From Pseudomonas segetis (GTDB lineage: Bacteria > Pseudomonadota > Gammaproteobacteria > Pseudomonadales > Pseudomonadaceae): a DNA stretch of 64,000 bases. The number at the start of each line of letters is the position of its first letter. The first letter of the stretch is position 1. Location of the stretch: the NCBI RefSeq assembly GCF_900188155.1, contig NZ_FZOG01000007.1:62001-126000 (forward strand), given 5' to 3'. The position numbers and the translations under genes are program-made. Of this stretch, positions 45,149 to 55,374 are shown piece by piece. The notes beneath the pieces were generated by a model. That model made no database searches and had not been told where the DNA came from. It saw only the letters and a list, made by a program, of their open reading frames with translations.

Positions 45149-46261
45149 CTATCGACTCAGGGGATAAAGCAACTCTTCCTTGTAACCGGCCCACACCCGC
45201 ACGGCATCGGGAAAGGCATCATCCAGCGCGATGTCGCCGCTGTCCACCAGCAACGGACGACCTTGCAGTGTGCCGAGCTTGCGTTTGGTTGCAACCACTC
45301 GCAGGTGCTCAAGGCCGATGGCACGAAGCACCCTTGGACTGATCTGCTGGTTGCCACGGCCAATAATATGGCCCTGGCCGCCAATAGCAGTCACCAATAG
45401 GCGCGCCGGATGATCAGCCACCAGCGCGTACAACTGCGCCTCGGTGACATCGCTGGCCAGCAACTGGCCATTTTCGATCACGTCCACGCCCAGCAGCGTG
45501 GTCTCCAAACCCAGGTTTCGCGCCAGTCCATGCAGGGTCGAGCCAGGCCCAAATACATAACGCACATCGTCTTCCCAACTGTCCTGCAGCCAATCTGCCA
45601 GATCGCCAAGCACCAGCTCTTCAGACTCAACACCACCCTGCTTGACCTGCTGCACATAACCGCCCTCTTCCGGAACGCTCAACTCGCCGTACCAGCGCGC
45701 AGTGACACGTCCTTCACGCAATGCGGACTCATCGATGTCACGCACCTCGCCACTGGCCAGGCGCACCAGCCCTCCGGTTATCAATCGTGCGGTTAACTCA
45801 CCCGCCGCACGGGGACTGATGGCATAGACCCCGGACTGGATCTTCACTCCGGCCGGGATCCCCAGCACTGGCTGGCCTTCGCGCACGGCAGCGCAGATAT
45901 CACGCGCAGTTCCGTCACCGCCAGCAAACAAGATCAAGGCCACGCCAGCGTCCTGCAACAGTTCCACGGCATTGCGTGTATCAGCGGCCGTCGTCTGCTG
46001 CGCTATAGCGCCGATCACACGATGAGCGAAGCCCATGTCACCCAGCAAATCGGCGCCCATGCTGCCCGGAAAGGTAACAAATTCAACCCGGTCCTTAAGC
46101 TCGGCCAAACAATCCAGAGCGGTACGTGTACGCAATGCAGCCTTTGGCTCGCTGCCCAGCGCCAATGCCTGCTCTGCAACGCCATCACTGCCTTTGAGAC
46201 CTGCTGGGCCGCCAAGTCCGGCGAGCGGGTTGATGATTAACCCGATGTGAAAGCGCGACAT
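45149..46261 (-). CDS. ATP-NAD kinase-like protein (AcoX/COG3199 type)
   Basis: A 370-residue protein related to NAD kinases and diacylglycerol kinases. The nucleotide-binding GGDGT is at 114-118 (LFAGGDGTARDI) and INPLAGLGGPAGLKGSDG lies at the N-terminus. This branch, often called AcoX-like, differs from the essential NAD kinase NadK and its substrate is unproven. It is the first gene of the minus-strand run and resembles PA1572 (recalled). Gap to DUF1287 is nine bases, indicating co-transcription. Confidence 0.85.
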   Translation of the reverse strand: MSRFHIGLIINPLAGLGGPAGLKGSDGVAEQALALGSEPKAALRTRTALDCLAELKDRVEFVTFPGSMGADLLGDMGFAHRVIGAIAQQTTAADTRNAVELLQDAGVALILFAGGDGTARDICAAVREGQPVLGIPAGVKIQSGVYAISPRAAGELTARLITGGLVRLASGEVRDIDESALREGRVTARWYGELSVPEEGGYVQQVKQGGVESEELVLGDLADWLQDSWEDDVRYVFGPGSTLHGLARNLGLETTLLGVDVIENGQLLASDVTEAQLYALVADHPARLLVTAIGGQGHIIGRGNQQISPRVLRAIGLEHLRVVATKRKLGTLQGRPLLVDSGDIALDDAFPDAVRVWAGYKEELLYPLSR

Positions 46262-46436
46262 ACAAGAACTCCAAAATAATCCGACAATTTAGCCAATATT
46301 GTTGCTTCCCGGCTTTCCAAGTACCGGGCTTTTTTGGCAGAGTAATCCTACGTGAAAGCCTGACTGCATGCAGTGCCGTCAAATGGCCATGCAGGAGTTG
46401 CAGTTTCAACCAGACGTTGCGCTGAGGAGACCGACC

Positions 46437-46613
46437 ATGAGCAACTCAAATCCGCCCAAGCAAAGCAGCAACAGCTCGGTTAACCCTGACAAACCTGTTG
46501 GCGGGGCGATCATCGACGAGCAAGGGCGTGAAGTCGAGATAACCGAGCACATGATTCAGGATGCCTGCGAAGAGCTCGAAAAAAGCCGCGCAGCCAACCA
46601 AGGCAAAGACTGA
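46437..46613 (+). CDS. Small conserved hypothetical protein, PA1571 family
   Basis: A 58-residue hydrophilic protein: a Ser/Asn/Pro-rich first third, then GGAIIDEQGREVEITEHMIQDACEELEKS (in part), which looks like a compact beta-hairpin plus helix. GAGGAG lies eight bases before the ATG at 46437, confirming the start within a longer frame. NCBI uses the name PA1571 family for such proteins in Pseudomonas; function is not known to me. It is divergent from the NAD-kinase-like gene and converges on pdxB. Confidence 0.82.
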   Translation: MSNSNPPKQSSNSSVNPDKPVGGAIIDEQGREVEITEHMIQDACEELEKSRAANQGKD

Positions 46614-46632
46614 GCCCCGCACAGCAAACGCG

Positions 46633-47787
46633 CTAGCCCGCCTGGCGCGTTACCACACCCAGCGCCTTTAGCGCCTGCACAAGCTCTGCCGAAGGCGGGC
46701 CTGCGAAACTGACCTCGAGCCCGGTAATTTCGCGGCGCATCGGGTAGTGCTTGCGCAGCGCATCGAATGCCGCGCGCTGTTGTGCGCTATCGGCGAACAA
46801 GCTCCTGCGAAAATCCGCATCATCACGGCGTGGGTCGTAAACCGCACGGCAAAGACTGCCAATCAACCAGTCGCGTTCCACCGAGGCATCGAAATGCATC
46901 TGCGCCAACCACGCCGGCGGTGTCAGATCTTCAAGTCGGTGTTGCTCGGGCTGTCCCAGAAACGAGCACAATGCACTGTAGATCTGCGCAGTACCACGTA
47001 ACTTGCCGTCGAGGCTATAGCCTGCAATATGCGGCGTCGCAATCCGGCACAATGCTGCCAGTTCGACCTCGACACTTGGCTCCGCTTCCCAGACATCCAG
47101 CACCGCGCGCAGGTCATCACGTTGCACCAGCAGTTCTCGCAATGCTGCATTATCGATCACCGGGCCGCGACTGGCATTGATAAGCCAGGTACCGGGCCTT
47201 AACCGACCGAGATTCTCGGCATCGAACAAATGATGGGTCGGATGCTCGCCAGCTTTATCCAGTGGCGTATGCAAGCTGATCACGTCACAGTCACTGATGA
47301 TTTGCTGCAGGCTGACAAAATCTCCGCCTTCGATGGACTGTCGCGGCGGATCACAGACCAGAACCGTCCAGCCCAGCCCTTGCAGCACCGCTTGCAGGCG
47401 ACCGCCAACCTGCCCCGCACCGACGATGCCGTAGGTGCGCCTTGACAGGTCAACCCCCTGGTCTTCAGCAAGCACCAGCAAGCTCGAAAGTACGTAGTCG
47501 ACAACACCACGAGCGTTGCAACCCGGGGCGCTGGACCAGGCAATATTGGCTTGCTGGAAATACTCGAGATCGAGATGGTCGGTGCCAATGGTGCAGGTAC
47601 CAACGAAGGATACCGGACTGCCTTGCAACAATTGCTGGTCAACCTTGGTAACCGAGCGCACCAGCAGTACATCGGCATTGGCCACCGCAGCGGCGTCGAT
47701 CGAACGGCCTGGCAGGCGCATTATAGGCCCAAAACCGGCAAAAAACTCATCAAGCAGCGGGATATTTTCATCTGCAACAATTCGCAT
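46633..47787 (-). CDS. pdxB: Erythronate-4-phosphate dehydrogenase
   Basis: A 384-residue D-2-hydroxyacid dehydrogenase of pyridoxal phosphate synthesis. MRIVADENIPLLDEFF, GTCTIGTDHLD, the NAD-binding GIVGAGQVGGRL, NASRGPVID and the catalytic HIAGYSLDGK segment identify PdxB, which has a C-terminal dimerisation domain absent from other members. The ATG at 47787 with GGAG upstream is preferred over an ATG 18 codons earlier. Confidence 0.95.
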   Translation of the reverse strand: MRIVADENIPLLDEFFAGFGPIMRLPGRSIDAAAVANADVLLVRSVTKVDQQLLQGSPVSFVGTCTIGTDHLDLEYFQQANIAWSSAPGCNARGVVDYVLSSLLVLAEDQGVDLSRRTYGIVGAGQVGGRLQAVLQGLGWTVLVCDPPRQSIEGGDFVSLQQIISDCDVISLHTPLDKAGEHPTHHLFDAENLGRLRPGTWLINASRGPVIDNAALRELLVQRDDLRAVLDVWEAEPSVEVELAALCRIATPHIAGYSLDGKLRGTAQIYSALCSFLGQPEQHRLEDLTPPAWLAQMHFDASVERDWLIGSLCRAVYDPRRDDADFRRSLFADSAQQRAAFDALRKHYPMRREITGLEVSFAGPPSAELVQALKALGVVTRQAG

Positions 47788-47978
47788 GGCGTGGCTCCAC
47801 GGGACAAGCCTGCATTCTAACAGCAAGGGGTCGATATTCATCCGCCAAGGTCTGGCAAATCATTTGTTACAACGCCCTGCGCTATTAACCCGGCCAATGC
47901 CTGAAAAACAGGTGGCTACAGCCTTTCCTGACTAAATGGTCAAGGCGTATACTGCGCGGTTTTACGAGAGCATCAACC

Positions 47979-49373
47979 ATGACCGCCACCTCAGCTGCTG
48001 AAACAAGGTCACAACGCGTAAGCCGTGAACTTCGCAGCCTGCTGGTGCTCGCCACACCTATCATCATCGCCCAGTTGGCCCACACCGCCATGGGCTTCGT
48101 CGATACCCTGATGGCCGGACGCGTAGGCCCCCATGACCTTGCTGCCGTGGCACTGGGCAACTCGATCTGGGTACCGGTTTTCCTGCTGATGACAGGTATT
48201 TTGCTTGCGACCACCCCCAAAGTCGCCCAGCGTTATGGTGCCGGTGATGAATCCAGCATTGGCCCACTGGTACGCCAGGCTCTGTGGCTGGCGATCGTTG
48301 TCGGCGGTGGCGCCGCGGCCTTGCTCTGGAATGCCGAAGTCGTGCTGCACAGCATGAATGTTGAGCCCGACCTGATCGAGCCATCAATGGGCTACTTGCG
48401 CGCTGTGGCCTGTGGTTTCCCCGCTGTTGCGCTCTACCATGTACTGCGCTGTTTCAGTGATGGCCTGGGGCATACCCGACCAAGCATGGTGATTGGCATC
48501 TTCGGGCTGATGCTCAATATCCCGCTCAATTATATTTTCATCTACGGCAAGCTTGGGTTGCCGGCCATGGGGGGCGTTGGTTGTGGCTGGGCGACCGGTT
48601 TGGTCATGACCTTTATGTTTGCGTGCATGCTGGTATGGGTAAAGTGGGCCCCTGCCTACAAAGCCAGCAAGTTATTCGCACGTTTTGACTGGCCGCAGTG
48701 GTTGGTCATCAAGCGCCTGCTGTCCATCGGCCTGCCAATAGGCATCGCCGTCTTCGCCGAATCGAGTATTTTTGCAGTGATTGCCCTGTTGATCGGCGGG
48801 CTTGGTGCCACGGTCGTCGCAGGTCACCAGATTGCCCTGAACTTCAGCTCGCTGGTATTTATGATTCCTTATTCGCTTGGCATGGCCGCTACCGTTCGCG
48901 TCGGCCAGGCATTGGGGCGCCATGACCCACGTGGCGCGCGCTTCGCAGCCGGTGTCAGCATGGCCACAGCACTGGCCTATGCCTGCTGCTCGGCCACCTT
49001 GATCCTGTTGCTGCGCGAACAGATCGTCAGTATATACACCCCGGACCCGACAGTGATTGCCCTGGCATCCATGCTGATTATCTACGCCGCGCTGTTCCAA
49101 CTATCGGATGCCATTCAGGTGACCGCCGCTGGCGCTCTTCGAGGTTATCAGGATACCCGCGTGACCATGCTGCTGACGCTGTTTGCCTATTGGGGCATAG
49201 GCCTGCCGGTTGGCTACGCATTGGGCTTGTCCAACTGGCTGGGTGAACCTTCCGGGCCTGAAGGCCTATGGCAAGGTCTGGTGGTGGGCTTAACCTGCGC
49301 GGCCGTGATGCTGGCCATACGCCTGAGCCGCAGTGCACGCAAGCATATTCGTTTATCAAAACAGGCTGCATAA
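47979..49373 (+). CDS. pmpM: MATE-family multidrug efflux pump
   Basis: A 464-residue, twelve-helix cation-coupled exporter of the NorM/PmpM branch: AHTAMGFVDTLMAGRVGPHDLAA (in part), GLMLNIPLNYIFIYG, AGHQIALNFSSLVFMIPYS (in part) and the second-half DAIQVTAAGALRGYQDTR. PmpM expels fluoroquinolones and cationic biocides in P. aeruginosa using H+. Divergent from pdxB across 191 bases. Confidence 0.92.
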   Translation: MTATSAAETRSQRVSRELRSLLVLATPIIIAQLAHTAMGFVDTLMAGRVGPHDLAAVALGNSIWVPVFLLMTGILLATTPKVAQRYGAGDESSIGPLVRQALWLAIVVGGGAAALLWNAEVVLHSMNVEPDLIEPSMGYLRAVACGFPAVALYHVLRCFSDGLGHTRPSMVIGIFGLMLNIPLNYIFIYGKLGLPAMGGVGCGWATGLVMTFMFACMLVWVKWAPAYKASKLFARFDWPQWLVIKRLLSIGLPIGIAVFAESSIFAVIALLIGGLGATVVAGHQIALNFSSLVFMIPYSLGMAATVRVGQALGRHDPRGARFAAGVSMATALAYACCSATLILLLREQIVSIYTPDPTVIALASMLIIYAALFQLSDAIQVTAAGALRGYQDTRVTMLLTLFAYWGIGLPVGYALGLSNWLGEPSGPEGLWQGLVVGLTCAAVMLAIRLSRSARKHIRLSKQAA

Positions 49374-49452
49374 CTGCCGCCCAACCTGAGCCAGATCACC
49401 AGTAGGCATTGATAAAGCCATGAAGTCCTGCATGGGCATTGCAGGTTTGACA

Positions 49453-49481
49453 GGGCGCCTCGTCAATATGGCGAGACGCCC
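49453..49481. terminator. Hairpin between MATE gene and cupin gene
   Basis: GGGCGCCTCG (49453-49462) and CGAGACGCCC (49472-49481) pair with one mismatch. It sits between two convergent genes but has no U tract. Confidence 0.45.
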
Positions 49482-49548
49482 AAGGTCGGTGCCTATTGCG
49501 GTTGCCGGCCTCAGTCCTAAGCTGACAACAGCAACCAGACTGCTCCGA

Positions 49549-49974
49549 TCAGCAACCGTTCTTGCAAGGTTTGTAATCAGGGTGGCTGGCACCATGAGCA
49601 CCGTCATCATAAAGATCAAAGGTCAGCACCTTGAGCGGCGCATTGACTGAAAGATTCTTGATCCAATGCTCGGTATCATTATATTCCGCGAAACAATCAC
49701 CCGCCTTCCAGATGACCGTATCCTTGGACTTGTTGGAGTGCTCTTCGCCTGAACCTTCAAGCACATAAAGAAGCGCTGGACGGTTTTCATGGGAGTGAAG
49801 AACGATGGTACCGCCCGGGTGGCACTCGAGTAGCCGACAGCGCATGCGGCGTTCCAGAAGCGGTGCGCCATAGCCGGGAACGACAATATCCTGCATGTTG
49901 ATGGATGCAAGCTCTGTTGATATTTCATCGTCATTGAGTTTGACGGTAGGCTTCGGAAACTTGTTGTCGTCCAT
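49549..49974 (-). CDS. Cupin-domain protein
   Basis: A 141-residue single-cupin protein. The metal-site motif is GGTIVLHSHENRPALLYVLEG (in part, His-x-His then Glu), with a second-motif GDCFAEYNDTEHWIKN carrying a His. The Cys/Gly tail (PCKNGC) is unusual. The ATG at 49974 follows GGAG at nine bases. It lies 62 bases after the RidA gene on the same strand and its base composition is somewhat more AT-rich than its neighbours. No substrate can be assigned. Confidence 0.8.
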   Translation of the reverse strand: MDDNKFPKPTVKLNDDEISTELASINMQDIVVPGYGAPLLERRMRCRLLECHPGGTIVLHSHENRPALLYVLEGSGEEHSNKSKDTVIWKAGDCFAEYNDTEHWIKNLSVNAPLKVLTFDLYDDGAHGASHPDYKPCKNGC

Positions 49975-50036
49975 AACTAAATATCTCCAATACAGATTGA
50001 TAATGTGCGCTTTCCCCAATATGGAAAGCCGTTGGA

Positions 50037-50384
50037 TCAAATGCTGGCAAACACCTGCACTTCAACCACCCAATCAGGGTTGGCAAGGCGCACCACTTGA
50101 ATGGCAGCACGCGACGGCGCCTGCCCTTTGTCGCTGGCAACCCAGTTATCCCAAACCTGATTGAACGCCTCATAGTCGCCCATATCCGTTAGGAAAATAT
50201 TGGCATAGAGGATATTCGACTTATCTGCACCAGCCTTGTGTAACAGCAGATCGATGGTCTCGAACACGCCTTGCGCTTGCTCGGTAATGTTTTTCCCTGA
50301 ACTGACCTGCCCGGACAAAACAATAAGATTCCCGTTCTGCGAGGCCTGGCTCATTCGGTTGTTTTGATCAATCCTGTTAATCAC
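50037..50384 (-). CDS. RidA/YjgF-family protein
   Basis: A 115-residue RidA-family protein (MSQASQNGNLIVLSGQVSS, GADKSNILYANIFLTDMGDY in part, ending AAIQVVRLANPDWVVEVQVFA). The Arg that binds the imine/enamine carboxylate in true RidA deaminases would fall in this last segment; here the residue near it is Arg in QVVRLAN, so assignment to RidA proper or an Rid1-7 subgroup needs alignment. Start is GTG at 50384 with GGGAG eleven bases upstream; an ATG ten codons in is an alternative. Confidence 0.85.
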   Translation of the reverse strand: MINRIDQNNRMSQASQNGNLIVLSGQVSSGKNITEQAQGVFETIDLLLHKAGADKSNILYANIFLTDMGDYEAFNQVWDNWVASDKGQAPSRAAIQVVRLANPDWVVEVQVFASI

Positions 50385-50730
50385 GACTCTGTTACTCCCT
50401 ATCAGCGCTTACCCGCAAAAAGTGCAGATTATTAAACTGGCGCACGCTCAACGTGCGCACAGACGCCCTGCCTGCGGCGCTCAATAAAACACAGCGCGAT
50501 GCTCAGACCCATCACCACCGTATAATAATCGCCAGCAACCATCCGAAAGATATGTAGTAATTTTCACCCGCCCACACCAGTACCCCCTCGGGTATGAGGG
50601 TATTGCAAATTCAAATCTGGTTAGTGATCGCAATTGGATTGGGTTGGCAGCATAAAACAAGGCCCAGGCAGGACTTCAACCTGCTGGGCCTGCGCAATCA
50701 TTTTGACCTGGCACCCATTGCGCTGGGGTA
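50385..50730. other. Intergenic region between RidA gene and tusA
   Basis: No coding frame with a ribosome binding site is apparent in these 346 bases. The stretch contains the ridA-cupin promoter region and the tusA terminator; the rest is moderately AT-rich and unremarkable. Confidence 0.6.
50661..50690 (-). terminator. Terminator after tusA
   Basis: GGCCCAG-G-CAGG (50661-50672) pairs with CCTG-CTGGGCC (50680-50690) with one bulged base; on the minus strand TTGTTTTA follows. Confidence 0.75.
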
Positions 50731-50982
50731 TCAATCGAGCTTGGTGCGTATCCAGTACAGATAAGCGCCCGCCTCTTCGGCTTGATCGAGCAAATCATGC
50801 CCCAGGAATACACAGAACTTGGGCACATCGCGACGGGTTGAGGGGTCCGTCGCTATCACTTTGAGCAAGCTACCCGCCTGTAAGTCGCGCACCTTGTTGT
50901 GCAGCATCATCACTGGTTCAGGGCAATTCAATCCACTGGCATCAAGCACCGCGTCAGGCGTGAGGGTTTTAGGGTCGGACAT
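50731..50982 (-). CDS. tusA: TusA-family sulfurtransferase
   Basis: An 83-residue sulfur carrier with the Cys-Pro-x-Pro motif at Cys20 (SGLNCPEPVMML) and RDVPKFCVFLGHDLL. TusA relays persulfide sulfur from IscS to tRNA 2-thiouridylation and other pathways. The ATG at 50982 follows GGAGTGTTTAG. Likely a single-gene unit with rlmM upstream on the same strand (64-base gap). Confidence 0.93.
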   Translation of the reverse strand: MSDPKTLTPDAVLDASGLNCPEPVMMLHNKVRDLQAGSLLKVIATDPSTRRDVPKFCVFLGHDLLDQAEEAGAYLYWIRTKLD

Positions 50983-51046
50983 CTAAACACTCCAATTAAT
51001 GGCGCTATTGTCGCGCAAAGCTGATCCAAAGGTCACCTTCTACGGA

Positions 51047-52102
51047 CTATTTACCCAGTCGGCGCAGGTGGCAGGTTACCTCTTCACGGTCGTGATAGAG
51101 CTGCTTGCAGGCAATCGACACCTTTATGCGCCGTTCGGCAAAACCGGCTTCCATTCTGTCTAGCAGCTTGCGCACTTCGGCATAACGCTGCTTCATGGGC
51201 AGTTTGAGATTGACCACCGCCTCGCGGCACAGACCTTCTCCGATCCAGGTTTCCAGCAAGGCTGCGTTACGTGCGGGCTTTTCAACAATATCGCAGACCA
51301 TCCAGTCCACCGGCTGACGTGGCTTGTAGGTAAAGCCATCAGCCATCAAATGCTGAACTAGGCCGGTATCCATCAAGCTTTGCGCCATGGGCCCGTTGTC
51401 AATGGCGGTCACCAACATACCTCGCTTGACCAATTGATAGGTCCAGCCACCCGGCGCGGCGCCAAGATCAACGCCGGTCATGTCGCCATTGAGCCGTTCG
51501 TCCCACTCTTCCCGTGGAATAAAGGTGTGCCAGGCTTCTTCAAGTTTCAAGGTCGAGCGACTTGGCGCCTCACGCGGGAATTTCAGTCGAGGAATGCCCA
51601 TCGGCCAGATAGCGCTGTTGTTCGCCTCGGCCAAGCCCACAAATACCTCGCGACCGCTCTTGAACGTCAGCAGCAAACGTGGCTTGCCCGATTGTTCGAC
51701 CAACTTGCCCGCCTTGCCCAAGGCTTTGCGCAGCGGCACTTCAAATTTCTTACAGAAATTCGACAGCTCCTTGCCCTCATTGGTGTCGAGGACTTCGAGC
51801 CAGACACTGCCACAAACCGGAAAATCCTGCAGATGCTCAAGCAGCACACTGATCCGATCCGTTTCAGGCAGCACGATAAAGACCCCGCGCGCCCATTGCC
51901 GGGGAAATATAAGGCTCTTGAAGCGCACAGCCTGCATCAACCGCTCTGCGCCACCCTCTTCCGTGCAGACAAATTCCGCACAGGCGCTGCTGGCCTTGGC
52001 CTTGGCATAGCCGGCCACTTGCAGATTGGCAGCATGTTCGCTGATTTCAGAACAGACTTCGTTTTCAAATCCGGGGCGGCAATGCAGTAACAAAGTATTC
52101 AT
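51047..52102 (-). CDS. rlmM: 23S rRNA (C2498-2'-O) methyltransferase
   Basis: A 351-residue protein: N-terminal THUMP-like RNA-binding region, then a Rossmann methyltransferase with SAM motif GVDLGAAPGGWTYQL and the K-D-K-E elements of 2'-O methyltransferases (VDWMVCDIVEKP, VVNLKLPMK). RlmM modifies C2498 of 23S rRNA. The ATG at 52102 (MNTLLLHCRPGFENEV) is the family start. Confidence 0.94.
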   Translation of the reverse strand: MNTLLLHCRPGFENEVCSEISEHAANLQVAGYAKAKASSACAEFVCTEEGGAERLMQAVRFKSLIFPRQWARGVFIVLPETDRISVLLEHLQDFPVCGSVWLEVLDTNEGKELSNFCKKFEVPLRKALGKAGKLVEQSGKPRLLLTFKSGREVFVGLAEANNSAIWPMGIPRLKFPREAPSRSTLKLEEAWHTFIPREEWDERLNGDMTGVDLGAAPGGWTYQLVKRGMLVTAIDNGPMAQSLMDTGLVQHLMADGFTYKPRQPVDWMVCDIVEKPARNAALLETWIGEGLCREAVVNLKLPMKQRYAEVRKLLDRMEAGFAERRIKVSIACKQLYHDREEVTCHLRRLGK

Positions 52103-52456
52103 CGGGGCTCTCCTCAAGGCGCGCATGATAGCGAACTTGGGAACCCAGGGCTGTAAATCATGTCCAGCTTAATGTCCTGCGCGGATTACAGAGCTGAGGT
52201 CGCGACAGCTTCGAGCTGGTCAAGATGCAGCTACTAGGGCTCATAAACCACTTGACCAGGCAACCTGATATCCCGGGACGCTGCATCTTCAAATTATCGC
52301 CCGATAGCAACTTGATGTTATCGGCCACCAGTGGCAGGGTAAAAATACGACTCTACAAATGGCAGGACAGACCAGCTGCAGCTAGCTTTTAAGCCTGCCT
52401 CGAATAAATCACCACGTTCAGCCCGGCCAGCCGTGTGGCCATAGAAGGAGCTTTAA
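52103..52456. other. Structured spacer upstream of acnA
   Basis: This 354-base divergent spacer has no coding frame. Within 52206-52289 there are overlapping inverted repeats: CAGCT-TCG-AGCTG (52206-52218); CTGGTCAAG (52216-52224) with CTTGACCAG (52251-52259); and AAGATGCAGC (52222-52231) with GCTGCATCTT (52280-52289). The last two pairs interleave and share three bases, so RNA could adopt either stem or a pseudoknot. It would lie in a long acnA leader if transcription starts upstream of 52200; I could not place the promoter. Confidence 0.55.
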
Positions 52457-55201
<2,745 letters not shown>

Positions 55202-55262
55202 CCTGACTAGAGCGCTCGGACATTATCAACACCTGTCCGGGCGCCAGCCCAGCCCTTTATAA

Positions 55263-55276
55263 TTGATTTAGATCAA
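55263..55276. promoter_or_regulatory. ANR/FNR box upstream of aer
   Basis: TTGATTTAGATCAA is a perfect TTGAT-N4-ATCAA site for ANR (FNR/CRP family), centred 106 bases before the aer start. It implies induction of the aerotaxis receptor under low oxygen, as reported for aer in P. aeruginosa. Confidence 0.85.
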
Positions 55277-55374
55277 TCAATCTAAAGTTCAGTGACTTTT
55301 TTCCCAATTCACCCTCAACTTGCGCCGCTTCAGGCCGATGACATGCAGTATCAACTTCATGGATCTGCCACGTC

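Noticed and set aside
46308..46328. CCCGG-N11-CCGGG followed by CTTTTTT on the plus strand, a possible terminator
   Set aside because: Only five pairs, and no plus-strand gene lies upstream to be terminated.
49356..49619. An 87-codon minus frame between the MATE and cupin genes
   Set aside because: Overlaps the ends of two real genes and a hairpin; no ribosome binding site and no conserved look.
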